64,000 bases of DNA, from positions 1-64,000 of the forward strand of contig NW_026570402.1 in assembly GCF_019649055.1 (NCBI RefSeq), written 5' to 3'. Below are positions 34,486-46,812 of the stretch, piece after piece. Positions within the stretch are counted from its first letter, which is position 1. The number at the start of each line of letters is the position of its first letter. The notes below the pieces were generated by a model. That model searched no databases. It was not told where the DNA came from and saw nothing but the letters and a program-made list of their open reading frames with translations. The DNA is from Paramacrobiotus metropolitanus. Its lineage: Eukaryota > Tardigrada > Eutardigrada > Parachela > Macrobiotidae. Both the position numbers and the translations under genes were made by a program.

Positions 34486-34915
34486 AGGTTGGCGAACGCG
34501 TCGGAAGGAATGTCGGGAAAGTGAATAACCAACGGACACGATTCAGCCACGCTGTTCGAAATCATCGTGTAGAAGACATCGCTGCTGTTGCATAGAATAT
34601 TCCTGCAAAGACGAAACCAGTTCACTTTGCCAGGGAAACCCAACCAACATTTTTCCATGTGTGCGAATAATATTATTCAGATTATATAGTAATTCATTTG
34701 GAAATGGAATTATACTTGTGCGCGGGGAAGATTTTCTCTTGGCTAAATTTGCGTCCCACAACGAACTGCACATCGCTGAGTTCTCCGTTGGCCAGCATGC
34801 GCTTCATACGATCCAGCACTCCAACAGCGCCACGACGTTCTGCGCTGACAGTGACGGCAGGAGTCTCACTGGACTCCACTGGTGAGTTTAAGCACATGGT
34901 AGAATAACTTGCCAT
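34486..34915 (-). pseudogene. G6: truncated type B BTB gene (exons 1 and part of 2)
   Basis: Exon 1 is 34915-34716 (200 bp, as in G11) with S-D-V-Q-F-V-V-G-R. Exon 2 starts at 34602 with N-I-L-C-N-S-S-D-V-F-Y-T-M-I and P-D-I-P-S-D-A-F-A-N-L, then homology stops at about 34486 in mid-exon. The remaining BTB, BACK, linker and tail are absent; the sequence beyond is the Rab-like fragment on the other strand. Confidence 0.8.
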
Positions 34916-35151
34916 GAAAATAAATGTTTACTGAAATTCTGATTCTACAGATAGACAAAATCAACTACAGAGTAGATGTCTGACAGTGAGCAAAATTTAT
35001 GAAATTATCACTACTCGTGGTGTCTCAGCAGTGTGGACTGTGGAATGTCTCAGTGCGATTAACGGCGACTGTGCGAATAATTTTACGCGTAGCGAGCGCC
35101 TGCAGGCGGCTAACAATATGTTTTTACATAATCGTTAATTGGAAGCCCGAT

Positions 35152-35159
35152 ACTTCCGG
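35152..35159 (-). promoter_or_regulatory. ETS-like CCGGAAGT upstream of G6
   Basis: ACTTCCGG on the plus strand, 237 bp before the G6 ATG, reversed relative to the other genes. Confidence 0.4.
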
Positions 35160-35382
35160 TTAAGGAAATCGGCTTCCTTTAACATGAATGAGGAAAGCGA
35201 ATCGAAGGCTTAGTATTAATTAAAACTTTCAAACAAATTCTGGTGCCAAAAATAAGCAAACTACTCGTATAACTACGTAGCCGAAACTGAAAAAACTTCG
35301 TGTACTGTACAGATTTCCAGTTGTCCACTGCGTCGAATTCGTTAGAAAAATCAGCAAATGCGCTTCCGCTTACTAAGAATAC

Positions 35383-35419
35383 GCGGCGTGCCCGGCTTGG
35401 TCCAAGCCGGGCACGCCGC
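35383..35419. repeat. Perfect GC-rich palindrome, 18-bp arms
   Basis: GCGGCGTGCCCGGCTTGG, one T, then its exact reverse complement. The arms are far more GC-rich than the AT-rich surroundings. Confidence 0.9.
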
Positions 35420-36049
35420 TTTTGATACAGCTTTCTCATCTTCCGCAGTATCGTTTTGCTATCATTGACAGTATTTTCTATTATTATTATCATTATTCAT
35501 GGATTAGATGGGCCATTTCCGGCTAGGGTAGCATACTAACATCAGTAACATGAGATTTCAAACATGGCTAAATGCAGCACTTAATACATGGATGATGGAC
35601 AGTAAAGAAAACATAGGACCGCTTGATCAAAATTACGTTCAAAGCATTTTTGAACATATGAGATTAACCTTCAAAGAAATTAAAAATTGCTACCTGATAT
35701 ATTGTTCTTTCGTTCCAGACAACATCAAATCCACGAATCGAATCCCACTGTCAGTCTGTCATGCACACAGTACAAATAAAACGCGATTACTAAAATAGGT
35801 AATACTCAAGCAAAATATGAATACAACACCAATGAGCTTTTGATTTTAAATTCAGGTTTTAACACGATGACCGATTTGCCTGGAACTGCCAATAAAGAAT
35901 GGGTATTAACGTGGGTTGGTGATACTTCATGATAACTAGACATGTATACGCATTGTCACATTCCGTATCTGGCCGTCAAAGTAAGGTATTCTACCGATGT
36001 TCAGCTGGCATCATTTCAATCAAGAAACATTTTTCTTAAACCGCATCCA

Positions 36050-36329
36050 ATCCTCAAAGCGAACCCCTATTTCAAACCCGTCGGCCTCCACAACGTCGGT
36101 TTATCGTCTGTTAACCGCTTGTTGTCGGTACCGTTATCGCCGTACGGATAGGACGGTAGCGCAACTGGTACTTCGTGAAAGTACGGTGGCGGTATAGCTT
36201 GTACAACTGGTGCCTGTGGCGCATTGTACGTGGTGATCCGACATTGCCGTGATTGACCTCGGTGGCTGCGCTGGAAAAGATTAACAGGACGTGGACGAGC
36301 GATGTCCTCGGGTAAGCTATCCAGTAGGG
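36050..36329 (-). other. 3' remnant of the proline-rich tail beyond the G7 stop
   Basis: On the minus strand P-P-P-Y-F-H-E and Y-P-Y-G-D-N-G-T-D resemble the C-terminal P-P-Y-F-S-Y ... D-G-T-D-G-D-D of G12. It lies past the G7 stop in another frame, so G7 has probably lost the end of its tail by frameshift. Confidence 0.5.
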
Positions 36330-39252
36330 CTATAGCCCTACTGGGCAGCCTGTCGGCCCTAGATATGACAAATAATTTCCCTTCTCCAGTAGCGGTATCG
36401 TCCCAGGGATACTGGACACCGCCGCACCCTTCGGGGGATCTCCATTTTGGGCAGACAGCCGCACAGCCGTGAGTAATCGGTTGAATGGAGATCCTGGCTC
36501 AGTGCTAGTACGCCCCGTGGGCAGTGCGGTGAAGGATCGGCGGCTACGTGGCTGCGTCGGGAACGGGAGGGCTGGCTTTTCCGGTGCGTGTTTGTACAGA
36601 AAGAGTTCTCGGAGCTCCGTGAGCGACAATAGTCCACTCTAGTAACCAACAGCAAATAGTTAAATATAATTAATCACTAAGTATTGTAAATTATTATTAC
36701 TTGTATTACTTTTTAGAACTAGCTACTAAGGTAAACTAAAAATCTGTGAAATATTTGTGATAACAAATGACAGAGCACATGACTTTTATCTCGGGTTAGG
36801 TTACGTTGAACTCATGTAATCCAACCAAGAAAGTATAAAATTTTCTAATCTAACCAAAAAATTTTCCAAAAGCCTGGTACGAAATCTCCATTTGAAGGAG
36901 TTGGCTACTGTCCCTAGTTGGATACTTAATGTTGTGATAACAATAAACTCACCTGGACCGGTCCCACTGCGAGTTCCACATCGTTCATGAGCGGAAAACG
37001 GACGAGAAAGAGCGCCTCACCAAGGACTTTGCGCTGGTTGACGACGAACGGTTCTATTTTGCGTTCTTGACAAGTCTTTATGGCCCATCTATCAGCACCC
37101 AATGGAAAACAAACTGATGCGCGCTACACGCAACGTAGTGAGAAAAGCAAACATGCACTCGCCCTGTTCACTGCCAGGAAAGCGCACAATAAGAAAACAT
37201 AAAAATCGGTACAATACTTTTACCTTAGATACTAGATCGTAACACACACCAAGCCACTTCCTTTGGGTGACCTGATTTCCTGGGGAAATCGTTTCCAACC
37301 TTATTTTATTTATATTGCAGGAAAACTTCTATACTTAAATATGGAAATGAAAGGAATTCAAGTACTTCCGGCGCTTGACACAATAACAACCGCCCAGCGC
37401 GGTAATGTAATGTAGCTACTGGCTAACCTGATGATTTTGTGACGAAAATCAAAAGAAAAAATACCATGCTCATTTTATTTGATTTTTCGGAAAAAAAATC
37501 TTTTGGTTTGTCTCTGAAGCACTTTTAAAGATAAATTATGAGTAAATTACGGAGGACTACAGAAAATTACTGAAAATAAATTTATTCCCTGAATAAGTCG
37601 TTTGCGCCGACGAAGAAACCGAATTGTGCCCAGCAAATCCACCCAAAGGTCGCACAGCAGTAAAGTTAGTGAATATTAAACTCATCATAATTATTTTGCT
37701 TATAATTTTGATTAAGCTTATCATAATTGGAAATTGATCAATTTTAATTATGATCAGCATAATCAAAATTCAACAATTTTAATTAAACTGGAGCAAAATT
37801 AAAATTGTCCAATTTTAATTTTGCCTATCATAATTAAAATTCAGTTTTCTTTTGATCAGGCTATTTATATTGTTCATAATTTGACTCAGAATTAAGCTTA
37901 AGTATAATTAAAATTGACGCTTACAACATTATGCTTAAATAACGCAATGCGCAATTTGCTATGCTCAGCATAATCAAAATTGCCATAATTTTAACTGAAT
38001 TAATCATAATGTTTAATTCCCAGCAAAATTAAGAGTTTAATCATCACTAAGTAAAGTACACTGTACAAACCACAAACTGGACGTGAAAATTTAATTTTTT
38101 AAGTGTTACTGTACACGACGTACAGGTGGGCATACAAATGTATGTAAGTACTCCCGCTCGTCGTCCCCGTGGCAAAAGAAACGGCCGATTTCTTTAATAT
38201 GAAATGCGGGAAAATTGACATGGGTTGTATTGTACTGGGCCACAGGCATCGTGTTCGGTGTTTGTTCTGCGATTCGGTAACAAGGCCGGCTAGCTACTAA
38301 CTGCTGCTTGCTAATTCTGTAACAGTCCTTACTTGTGCACTGCCATATACACGATATTCTCGTTGACGGTAAGAGACGAACGCTGTAGGATCATCATGAG
38401 ACAGTCGTGTCCCATGTTGCTAAACTGCTCCGACAGTAGAATGGTCTCGCTGGAAGCGTCCACGATTTCCAGGCACTTCTGCACGATCGCAACGTGATCA
38501 GAGCCACAACGGTTGGCCTGTGGAAGGAACATTATTTTAATTAATTACCAATCGTAGCGTAGGTCAAAACATTATTCAACTAATTATTAAGCAGCGAAAT
38601 CCAAGGGATTGTTATAAAGAGCTTACGTTTTCCAGCGTGGTCAGGCAGTTATCCGCATTCAGGTGTTCGGTGATGTAAGCGCAACAGGTGTCCACCAGCA
38701 AGGGCAAACCGAATTTGTCCGCGCAGTGCATTGTTGGAAAAACAGTGTCTGCGTTGATGTCTTCAACCGAATCAGTGTACACATAACTGAGCAGATTGGC
38801 GAACGCGTCGGACGGAATGTCGGGAAAGTGAATAACCAACGGACACGATTCAGCCACGCTGTTGCAAATCATGGAGTAGAACACATCGCTGCTGTTGCAC
38901 AGAATATTCCTGCAAAAGCGAAATCGATAAACCTTGTAATGGAAACCGATTAGGGGAACACACACTGATTGCCTATTAAGAAATTTTGTTAAACAGTTTA
39001 TAATTCCATTTGTATTAACAGTTTTAAATATTAAACATTTTATAATTCCTTTCGCAATAAAATAATATACTTGTGCGCGGGGAAGACTTTCTCAGTGCCA
39101 AACTGGCGTCCCACGGCGAACTTTATATCGCTGAGCTGCCCGCTGGCTAACATGCGTTTCATGCGATCCAGAACTCCAAATGCTCCACGGCGTTCAGCGC
39201 TGAGAGTAATGGCAGGGGCCTCACTGGTGTCCGATGGCTTGTTTAGACACAT
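36330..39252 (-). CDS. G7: type B BTB-BACK protein, 364 aa, shortened tail
   Basis: Exons 39252-39071, 38909-38627, 38517-38333, 37088-36953 and 36638-36330; 365 codons with the stop. Exon 2 is a fused form (283 bp) holding what is split over two exons in type A. BTB has S-D-I-K-F-A-V-G and S-D-V-F-Y-S-M-I; BACK has I-V-Q-K-C-L-E-I-V-D; the linker has N-Q-R-K-V-L-G and L-V-R-F-P. The tail starts S-L-T-E-L-R-E-L-F-L-Y-K-H-A-P-E-K-P, close to the BTBD6 segment before PHR, but no PHR follows. The sister start (ATG in G6 and G11) is AGG here, so translation should begin at the next ATG six codons later. The stop at 36330 cuts the tail earlier than in G9 or G12. Confidence 0.82.
37560..38040. repeat. 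AT-rich ATAATTAAAATT repeats in intron 3 of G7
   Basis: Many copies of (C)ATAATTAAAATT and its reverse complement AATTTTAATTAT are scattered over about 480 bp. No coding signal. Confidence 0.6.
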
Positions 39253-39528
39253 GGTAGAATCACTTGCCCTGAATGAAAACGCGATTTCCAATATACGAGT
39301 AGTTGACTCTGGAGCTCACTCAGCCCAGCAAATTTTCGGCAGAAGATTTCTTAAATTACCCTTTGGCCTATACGTTATTAGCTACTGTTTGGCTTTGGAG
39401 TGAAGGGTGCCGTGTGTAATTACAGCGAATTCTCGAAGACAGTATGACGTCTAGCAACCGCCTGCAGGTGGTTTCGATGCCCGCAGAGTCGCCGTCCACC
39501 AGTGCCATGGAAAACCTACTTCCGTTTA

Positions 39529-39536
39529 CCGGAAGT
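39529..39536 (+). promoter_or_regulatory. ETS-like CCGGAAGT upstream of G7
   Basis: GTTTACCGGAAGTCGT lies 277 bp before the ATG; the same TTTACCGGAAGTCGT context precedes G9. Confidence 0.5.
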
Positions 39537-39964
39537 CGTTTCTTTGTATTAAACATTCGGAGTAAATTTCAAAGCTATAAATTTTAAACAGGATACAGAT
39601 GGTACGCAAATTTAGTAACAAATTACTAACGACCCTGCGCAATCGCGCACTGGCTTCAGCGGTCGTAGATACAACTTATTTATAATTTTCTAAACTTCAG
39701 GATCTATTTTTCATACCAGAAAATATGCAGTTGCTGAATTTTTTATAGAAGTACATTAAAAAAGGCTTAATTATGTAAACAGTCGCGACATTAGACAATA
39801 TTAATTCAGTGGTTGCACAGGCCAGATTTAAGTCAATAGCTAGACAGTTAGTAAGTCCACGGTCCACCAGCGCCACAGCAAAACGTTATTCTGAGACCTG
39901 CTCCACTGACATCCTTCAGTGATCCATCGGCTGAACATAAACAACAGGCTTCGTACAAACACAA

Positions 39965-42687
39965 TCAGTTCACGGCATCCAGTGAACGCTTCCGGGTGGG
40001 AACAGATTGAACCTTCCCGATACCGTTCTCCCTCGCTTTCTTCCACGCGATTACCTCCGAATGTCCCAAACAAATCTTACCGAATGTAACCATGAGCTGC
40101 CGAGCTCTATCCCAAGGACGGATAACATGGTAATCACCCTCCGATCTAATATACGTGGCTTTCTCATAATGGTAAACGATGGGCTGATTGGCGGTTAGGT
40201 AGTCGGCTGGGCGAATGATATCCCCCGGGTTGACCTTCATCAGGTCTTTATTAACATCGTAATCGTCACCGTCATCATCATCCTCATCATCGTCATCTTC
40301 GTCGTCGTAATGATGCACATTATCATATATCAGAGGCAGGCAAAGGGCTACTGAGCCACGCGATCCCATCACTAATGCAGGAACGAAATCGTCCTTATCA
40401 GGCACAAATACTTCCTCCCGTGCTCGAATTCCACTTCCCCGACACGGATGACGGGGGACCGGCGGGGTTGCGTGGGAAATCGTCCTTTGTCATGGCTTAT
40501 GTCCAGTAGCGATAACGCCTCGGAGAATCCACTCTACACACGCAAGCCGATTATGCATGTAACGTCTAATACACCCTAACAAAAATCGAAACTTCGACAA
40601 GAAAAAAATGGTTTTACTATCAACTGTATTCCGTTATCTGATAGACATTAAAACTACCAAGCAAAAACAGTACGTGCTTAATGCCATTGCGGAAGTTTTA
40701 CAAAATTAAAAAATTCATATTCATTGCATCCGAAGCAGCGGCTTTCTTTCCGCGGAACGGCTGTCAAAAGCGATCAGTTTTATCGCCTTACTTTTGCTTT
40801 TGCGGGTTTGTCAGGTACTGGAGTGATGGTCAGTAAGGGGAATCTGACCAGATAGAGCAGTTCCCCAAGAACCTCGCGCCGGTTTGCGGATGACGGCTCT
40901 AAATTGCTCCGTTTGCAGGCAGCAACAGCCCACCTGCGAGAAAAACAGCCTGTAACTGTCTGCGACTCGGGGGTCATAAATTTGCAAGATATGTACGTCT
41001 ACACTCTACCAGACTAGCATCCTTTGAGTTTTGACACCTAGAACTCTTTCTACTCATTCGTATATCGTATCATTCATTTCTGTCGGATGATGGTTCGTCC
41101 GACGGACCGGAAGCGGAAAGTTTTGAAGGGCAGTTATAACCGCACGTATACAGTTGTAAACAGTTGTTGTTGTATACAGTCGTTTTGAAGGGCAGTTATA
41201 ACCCCTTAGAAATGACCACTACACCGCCACTCTTAATCTCCGTTTGGGTCGTTACGAAAATACCAAAAGATTCCGGTTTAGTATTGTTAGGTTTGCGATA
41301 AAACGTTACGCTAGAGAAGTGCAAGGTTAAAGAGAAACAAATTACCTTTCAGAGATATTTTTAATTTATGTTGCAAAACTGTCCCAACTTGGTTGCCAAG
41401 GGCTGTATTTAATTATCCGCCTCCTTCTAACGGGAGGGAATCGTGAAAGCCACATGACAAACCGCTATTTCTCGACTATTAATCTAACCGTATTTCCTCA
41501 CTTACCTATTCACAGCCGTACAGATGATGTCTTCGTCGGTAAACAACGTATCACGGTCCAGAACTGCACGCAATGTGTCCGGCTGCACTTTAGTAAACCG
41601 CTCCGACATGAGAATTCCGGTACAGTGCTCATCCACGTAGTGCAGACAGTTCTCCACGACACTGTCGATACCAACAGCACACGCCAGCGCCTACCATGAA
41701 ATTATGTAAATGTTAGCCACGAAATCATAAACAGGAGCAGACGTACATTCTCCAGATGCAGTAGATAGCTAGTAGTATTTGCTCCACTGCGGTCCGCCGC
41801 GACGAGATCGCGCATGACGAAATTAAAGCAGGTGTCGGCCAATATTGGCAATTCATACTGGTGTGCGCACTTCATCGTCGGAAAAGCATTACCCAATGTC
41901 ACCTTTGCGTTATCGGCATAGATGTATCTATAACGTAATGTGTACGTATAATGGAGAACTTAAGTTACTTGGACCTTTGCTCATTTAGTAAACCAGAATA
42001 AAACCTAATTTGTTTTCCAAGGTGATTTTAATAATTTAATCGTCGCAAAGAACAACGGTCAATAATCGCTTTAACATTATTAAATAAATTGAGTTATGAT
42101 CTATAAATGTGTGTGACGTCGAAGCATCTGTAAACATACTTGAGCATATTTTCGAAGCCTTCAGGAGGAATATCCGGAAGATCAATTGCAGCGCCGCACT
42201 TCTCAGGCAGACTCCCGTTGAACATGGTGTAAAAGACGTCGCTGGCACAGCTTAGCACGAGCCTGTCAAATATTGGGTCGTTAATTAAAATATAACCCAC
42301 TGGTACCATACAGGCGTACCCTATATACAATATAGACATACATTTTGCACCTTTCTACGTAACTGTTGTTCCTGGTTCCGGAAAAGTTTGTTCCGAATGA
42401 AATTTTAAACTTTAAGAGATAATTAAAACATGCATACCTAACCGACTTATCCAGTACGTATTTGCACACCAGGCAAGCCGTCAGCCCGAAAGAGGAAAGA
42501 GTGGACTTAAAACTTCAACTTACTTGTGGGCTTTGAAGAGTTTCACTGGCCCGAAATCTCGCCCTACGGAAAACTGTACATCGCTGAGATCTCCACTCTT
42601 TAATATCTGCTCTATCCGCTGAGCTACCACGGGAATTCTGCCCCGTGGTACGCTGGCTCCCGTCAATCCTATCGTAGTTTTCGACAT
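39965..42687 (-). CDS. G8: type A BTB-BACK gene with acidic loop, one 1-bp frameshift
   Basis: Exons 42687-42524, 42262-42140, 41927-41747, 41690-41506, 40933-40792 and 40533-39965. The first five are intact. The last is 569 bp, one base short of a whole frame: near 40417 the expected GGGG reads GGG, shifting H-G-x-E-E-V-F-V out of frame. This could be a homopolymer sequencing error or a real null allele. BTB has S-D-V-Q-F-S-V-G-R and S-D-V-F-Y-T-M-F; BACK has V-V-E-N-C-L-H-Y-V-D. The type A domain carries a run of about 20 Asp/Glu between Y-D-N-V and the L-M-K-V-N-P-G-D-I-I motif, and ends T-R-K-R-S-L-D. About 454 residues if the base is restored. Confidence 0.82.
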
Positions 42688-42899
42688 TTCTATAGGTGCA
42701 CGAGTGCAAATCGCTCCTAAAGTTGCGGACAGCTGGTGGCGCCAGAATAATATCTTTGTAGCGTTGGTATGGAGATCTAAGTTCAAATAGAAGATGTAAA
42801 TAGGTTTTGCAGCTCTCTGAATTCTGACGAAGAACTGCTTTCTGAAACTTTCTACAGAAAAAGCGAAAACGTGTTTTTGTTTAATGTGCACACTGCACA

Positions 42900-42976
42900 C
42901 CGGAAGTAGATCATTTAAACCTACTGTCCCCCGGATAAGATCAGATTTCATCAAAAGTGCTTCTGGGCGACCGCCC
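42900..42976 (+). promoter_or_regulatory. Composite promoter module of G8
   Basis: CCGGAAGT (42900) and GGCGACCGCCC (42966), 66 bp apart, 213 bp before the ATG. The stretch between shares GTAGATCATTT and GTCCCCCG with the G10 module. Confidence 0.7.
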
Positions 42977-43942
42977 AGGTCTGCAGCTCCACATGATGGT
43001 ATAATAATATATCGTGTCAATATTGTGATGGCGAATTAATCATTCTGCAGACAAAAGAAATAATGTGTAGCATATATTATGTCAACGGCGTTGTTTAAAA
43101 AGAGGACTTTCCCTAATAACTGTTCTGGACAGTCTGCACATTGAAGAGCGCCTTTAAAGTAGAGGAAGCGGTATAATAATGTAGCTGGCGGCACATCAAC
43201 CAGGAAGTAGGCAACCCAGCAGGGAACGCACGTACGTTGGTCATTCCGAGCTGACTGGCAAGATCCTACAGAAATACTCAATATTTTCTAGAAGAAACTG
43301 TTTACTTTAACGCATAACAGAATAAATGACAGAATAACGAGCATACTCGTTATCGGCGGGACCCGCGCGGAATCAGTAGTCCCGCGGGACTGCTATACAT
43401 CGGGAGTCGGGACTGCTGTCAGCTGTATACAATCATTTGGCTGCAGATTGCTATAAAACGAGGCAAAAAAGTGTTTGGGAGGGGGAGGAAGTAAAAGTTT
43501 TCGGTATGTACACTAATTTAATTTTGTACCATGTACCAGGTCACCTCGTTTAAGGCCAAAGACTGCACTTAAATTCACGAAGTGATTCTCAGTTCTGACC
43601 GCCAGTTGATCATATTTACAATACACAGAATGCGATTTTAGATATGAAAGAAATACTTACAGATTAAAGTTGTGTTTCGAAAACGCTTCCAGTCAAATTT
43701 TCACTAAAGCTCGAGTCAAGTGCATACATTTAGAGCAGCAGTAAGTACATATAGGGCGTGCCTCAAGCCGCCGAACCATGAACTTAAACGTGCAGGAACT
43801 AATAAACAAATACTTATAACATCGGCTGATGATATCATGCGTCATGCGTAGTCCGTTTCTAAGATTAAGCGATAAAACGGGAGTTAGTCCATCAACGTTC
43901 AGCTGGCAGCATTCCACTCCAGAAACATTTCCTTAGACAGCA
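42977..43942. other. Intergenic stretch between G9 and G8, no gene seen
   Basis: Short open frames here have no recognisable features and no paired splice sites. Confidence 0.4.
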
Positions 43943-45786
43943 TCAGACCCGCAAAACGAACAGCTGTTCCATATCCGTCGTTGATAACGTCGGCTTGTCA
44001 TCGGTATCGTCACGTGGTAATGGACGGAATGGTGCTGCAGGCGGCGGCGTTGCATACGAGAAGTACGGTGGTGATACAGCTTGTACCGGTGGTGCGTCGT
44101 ATGTGCGGCCCCACCACGGCCGTGATGGATCTCCCTGGCCGGGCAGGGAAGACTTTATGTTTACAGCACGTGGATAAGCGATTCCGCCTGGCAGCCCTAC
44201 TGTACAACCTTGATGGCGCGCTGGATACAAATTTTCGATCCCTGCTGCCGGTACCTTCCCGTGGGTTCTGGGCAGCGCCACCGCCGTGATTAGTCGGTTG
44301 GATGGAGATCCTGTCTTAGCGTTTGTGGGCCTCGTGCGCAATGCGGTGAAGGACCGGCGGTTACGTGGCTCCGTCGGGAACGGGAGGGCTGGCTTTTCCG
44401 GAGCGTGTTTGTACAGAAAAATGTCACGCAGCTCGGTGAGCGACAGTAGTCCACTCTAGATAAGCAAATAGTTAAGAAAATTACTAACGAATAATTATTA
44501 TTATAAATGATTAATAGGTGATTAGTACCAACTACCAAGGTCAACTGAAAATTGGTGAAAAAACGCATGAACGCATGCATAAGGTAACAATATGGATGAC
44601 AGTAAAAAGGTAGTGTATGTGCAGAAAGTGATGCAAAAATTCTCAGTGCGGTAACGTATTGGTTATTCCTTACTTTTGCTGTGAACGCGACGAACCTTGA
44701 AGTGTTGGTTGGATAGCATTTATCTTCATTTTTCGTTTTATTTTTGCTGTATTTTTTTCGATGCAGAAAGGTAAAATTAACAATTTTATAACAGGCAAGC
44801 CCACTGATGCGCAGTAGTGGGTTCGGTAGATTTAATGATCGCATAATTTGAACTGACCTGAACCGGCCCCACTGCGAGTTCCGCATCGCTCAGCAGCGGA
44901 AAGCGAACAAGGTAGAGCGCCGCTCCCAATACTTTACGCCGGTTGGCGGCGGACGGCTCCAGCTTACGTTCTTGACAAGTCTTCGTGGCCCACCTGTAGC
45001 AACCGAGGGAAATTTCACTTGATTCGAGCAATATGCACCGCAGTGATCGATAAAAAAAAGCCAGAGCACTCGCAGTGTTCGTTTAGTGCGAGAAAAATAC
45101 GCAGAATGCATTCAACACCTCCTGCTCGGAAGTCGGAACAAACAAAACGATTCCTAACGGTTGGTTTGATTTCCTGGGGAAGTCGCTTTACTGTCATGCT
45201 TAGGTTCATATTTCACGAAAACGCCAGAACTGAACAACGTAAATGAATGAGATTCTGGTACTTCCGCCGCCTGACGCAATTTCAACCACCCGGTTTAGTA
45301 ACGCGGTATGGTTTATCTTCACAATTTTTCGTGACGAAAAATCAAAAAAAGAGAAACCTGCAATGCTTTTTCTGCTATACCGTACTCGTAGTCACAAAAA
45401 GCTGCTTTTTCATTTTATACGTCGAAATTTTAGTCTAAAATTAGGGACAAAATATAAATTACATAGAAAGACATTCTGCTGCAAATGTGTCGTTGGAACG
45501 GTAGTAGGAACCAAACTAGCAAGAATGGCATCTACTCTGCCTAAAGGTGACACAGAACCTTCCCACGCAAATAAACTGAAAGCGAAATAAAAATAGTGTA
45601 TCTGTTTGAAGATGCGCAACAAAAGAATGGTTGTAAACTTATACTGGACCACTGGAGCCGAGTTTGTGCTGGGATTCGCTAGCCAGAATAGCTACCATAG
45701 ATACTGTCATACTGATAAATCGCACAGTCCTTACTTGTGTACTGCCCTATATACGATTTTTTCGTTGACGGACAAACACGGATGCT

Positions 45787-46812
45787 TTATTGATGCCGTA
45801 TATAAGATATTTGATGCCGTATATGTATAATTCAGCTCTTGCTAAACGACTGACCTTTAACCCGAAAAAATCAGTGCATATGCGCTTTTCCATGAAGCGA
45901 AGTTTGGAGACGTACATAAATATGTTCTAAACAACGTTGAGATTGAAAATCGTCCTATAGCCAAATATTTAGGGTTGTTGGTCGATCGAAAACTACGGTG
46001 GAGTGAACACACGAGTAATTTGTGCACCAAGATTCGGAAGCGCATAGGCTACATTCTATCGCTTTTTAACCATTATGATTCTGCAGCACTTATTTGTTTA
46101 TATAAAGCATTAATCTTTCCCCTTTTCGATTTTTGCAGTCCCGTTGTTAAACCCTTTTTTAAAACTCATAGAGATGATCTGGATAAATGTGCCCTGAAAT
46201 TTTTGAAAAGATTGCGAATGGGTAGTGCACTTACAGATTACTGTGGCCGGCTTCGCGAGATAAACTGGGACGGTGTTGAATTGCGTCGCATTAAAACCTC
46301 TTTGTGTGTTGCATATAAACTTGTATTCGGCATGATACCTTTCGGTAACAACTTTTTCATTAGCTATGAGTCAGTTACTGCCGCTAACACTGTTGCAGGT
46401 AACACTCGGAATGCGGATCGAATGTCGCGCCACCCATTCCCGATTCAAGCCGCCAGAACCAATTTTTGTGGAGCGGAAGTGCCAGCCAGCGAAGACTCCT
46501 TCGCATGGAGGATCGCTAAAATCTGGAACGACCTCGATTTGGATCTATCGTCGTATCGCTCACTGCAAGCGTTCCAAACAGCACTGGAAGACGTCTCATG
46601 GAAGGAGATCGCATCTGCTAAAGACCACCTGCCATCGAATAACCTTGACCTTTGATTAAATCGATGAATTGTTTCATTTCTTTCTTTTAAGAGTTTTAAA
46701 TTGTTGTTCTTATTATTTTATTATGTTGACCTGTCTATAGATCTCGATAAGGAGTGATTCCTTGTATCTGTAGACAATAAGCAATTAAAACCTAAACCTA
46801 AACCTAAACCTT
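45787..46812 (+). mobile_element. CR1/L2-like LINE, 5'-truncated, in the BACK exon of G9
   Basis: Encodes the end of a non-LTR reverse transcriptase: L-T-F-N-P-K-K-S, then K-Y-L-G-L-L-V-D-R-K-L-R-W-S, a Y-K-A-L-I-F-P-L-F-D-F-C-S-P segment and a C-terminal R-I-A-K-I-W-N-D-L. One frame change precedes the 226-codon open frame (45975-46655). The element ends in a (CCTAAA) tail. Severe 5' truncation is usual for LINE insertions. Confidence 0.85.
46791..46812 (+). repeat. (CCTAAA) tail of the LINE
   Basis: About 3.7 units of CCTAAA directly join the resumed G9 exon. Short tandem 3' tails are typical of CR1/L2-type LINEs. Confidence 0.85.

Larger units (their letters stand above)
34916..36049. other. 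Stretch upstream of G6 and downstream of G7, no gene seen
   Basis: Contains a perfect 37-bp palindrome (35383-35419), an ETS-like site (35152-35159) and an 82-codon plus-strand frame (35550-35798) that I do not recognise. Confidence 0.4.

Noticed and set aside
42515-43020. 166-codon frame extending G8 exon 1 upstream
   Set aside because: Sister genes start at the M-S-K-T ATG, and the upstream part crosses the conserved promoter module, so the downstream ATG was chosen.
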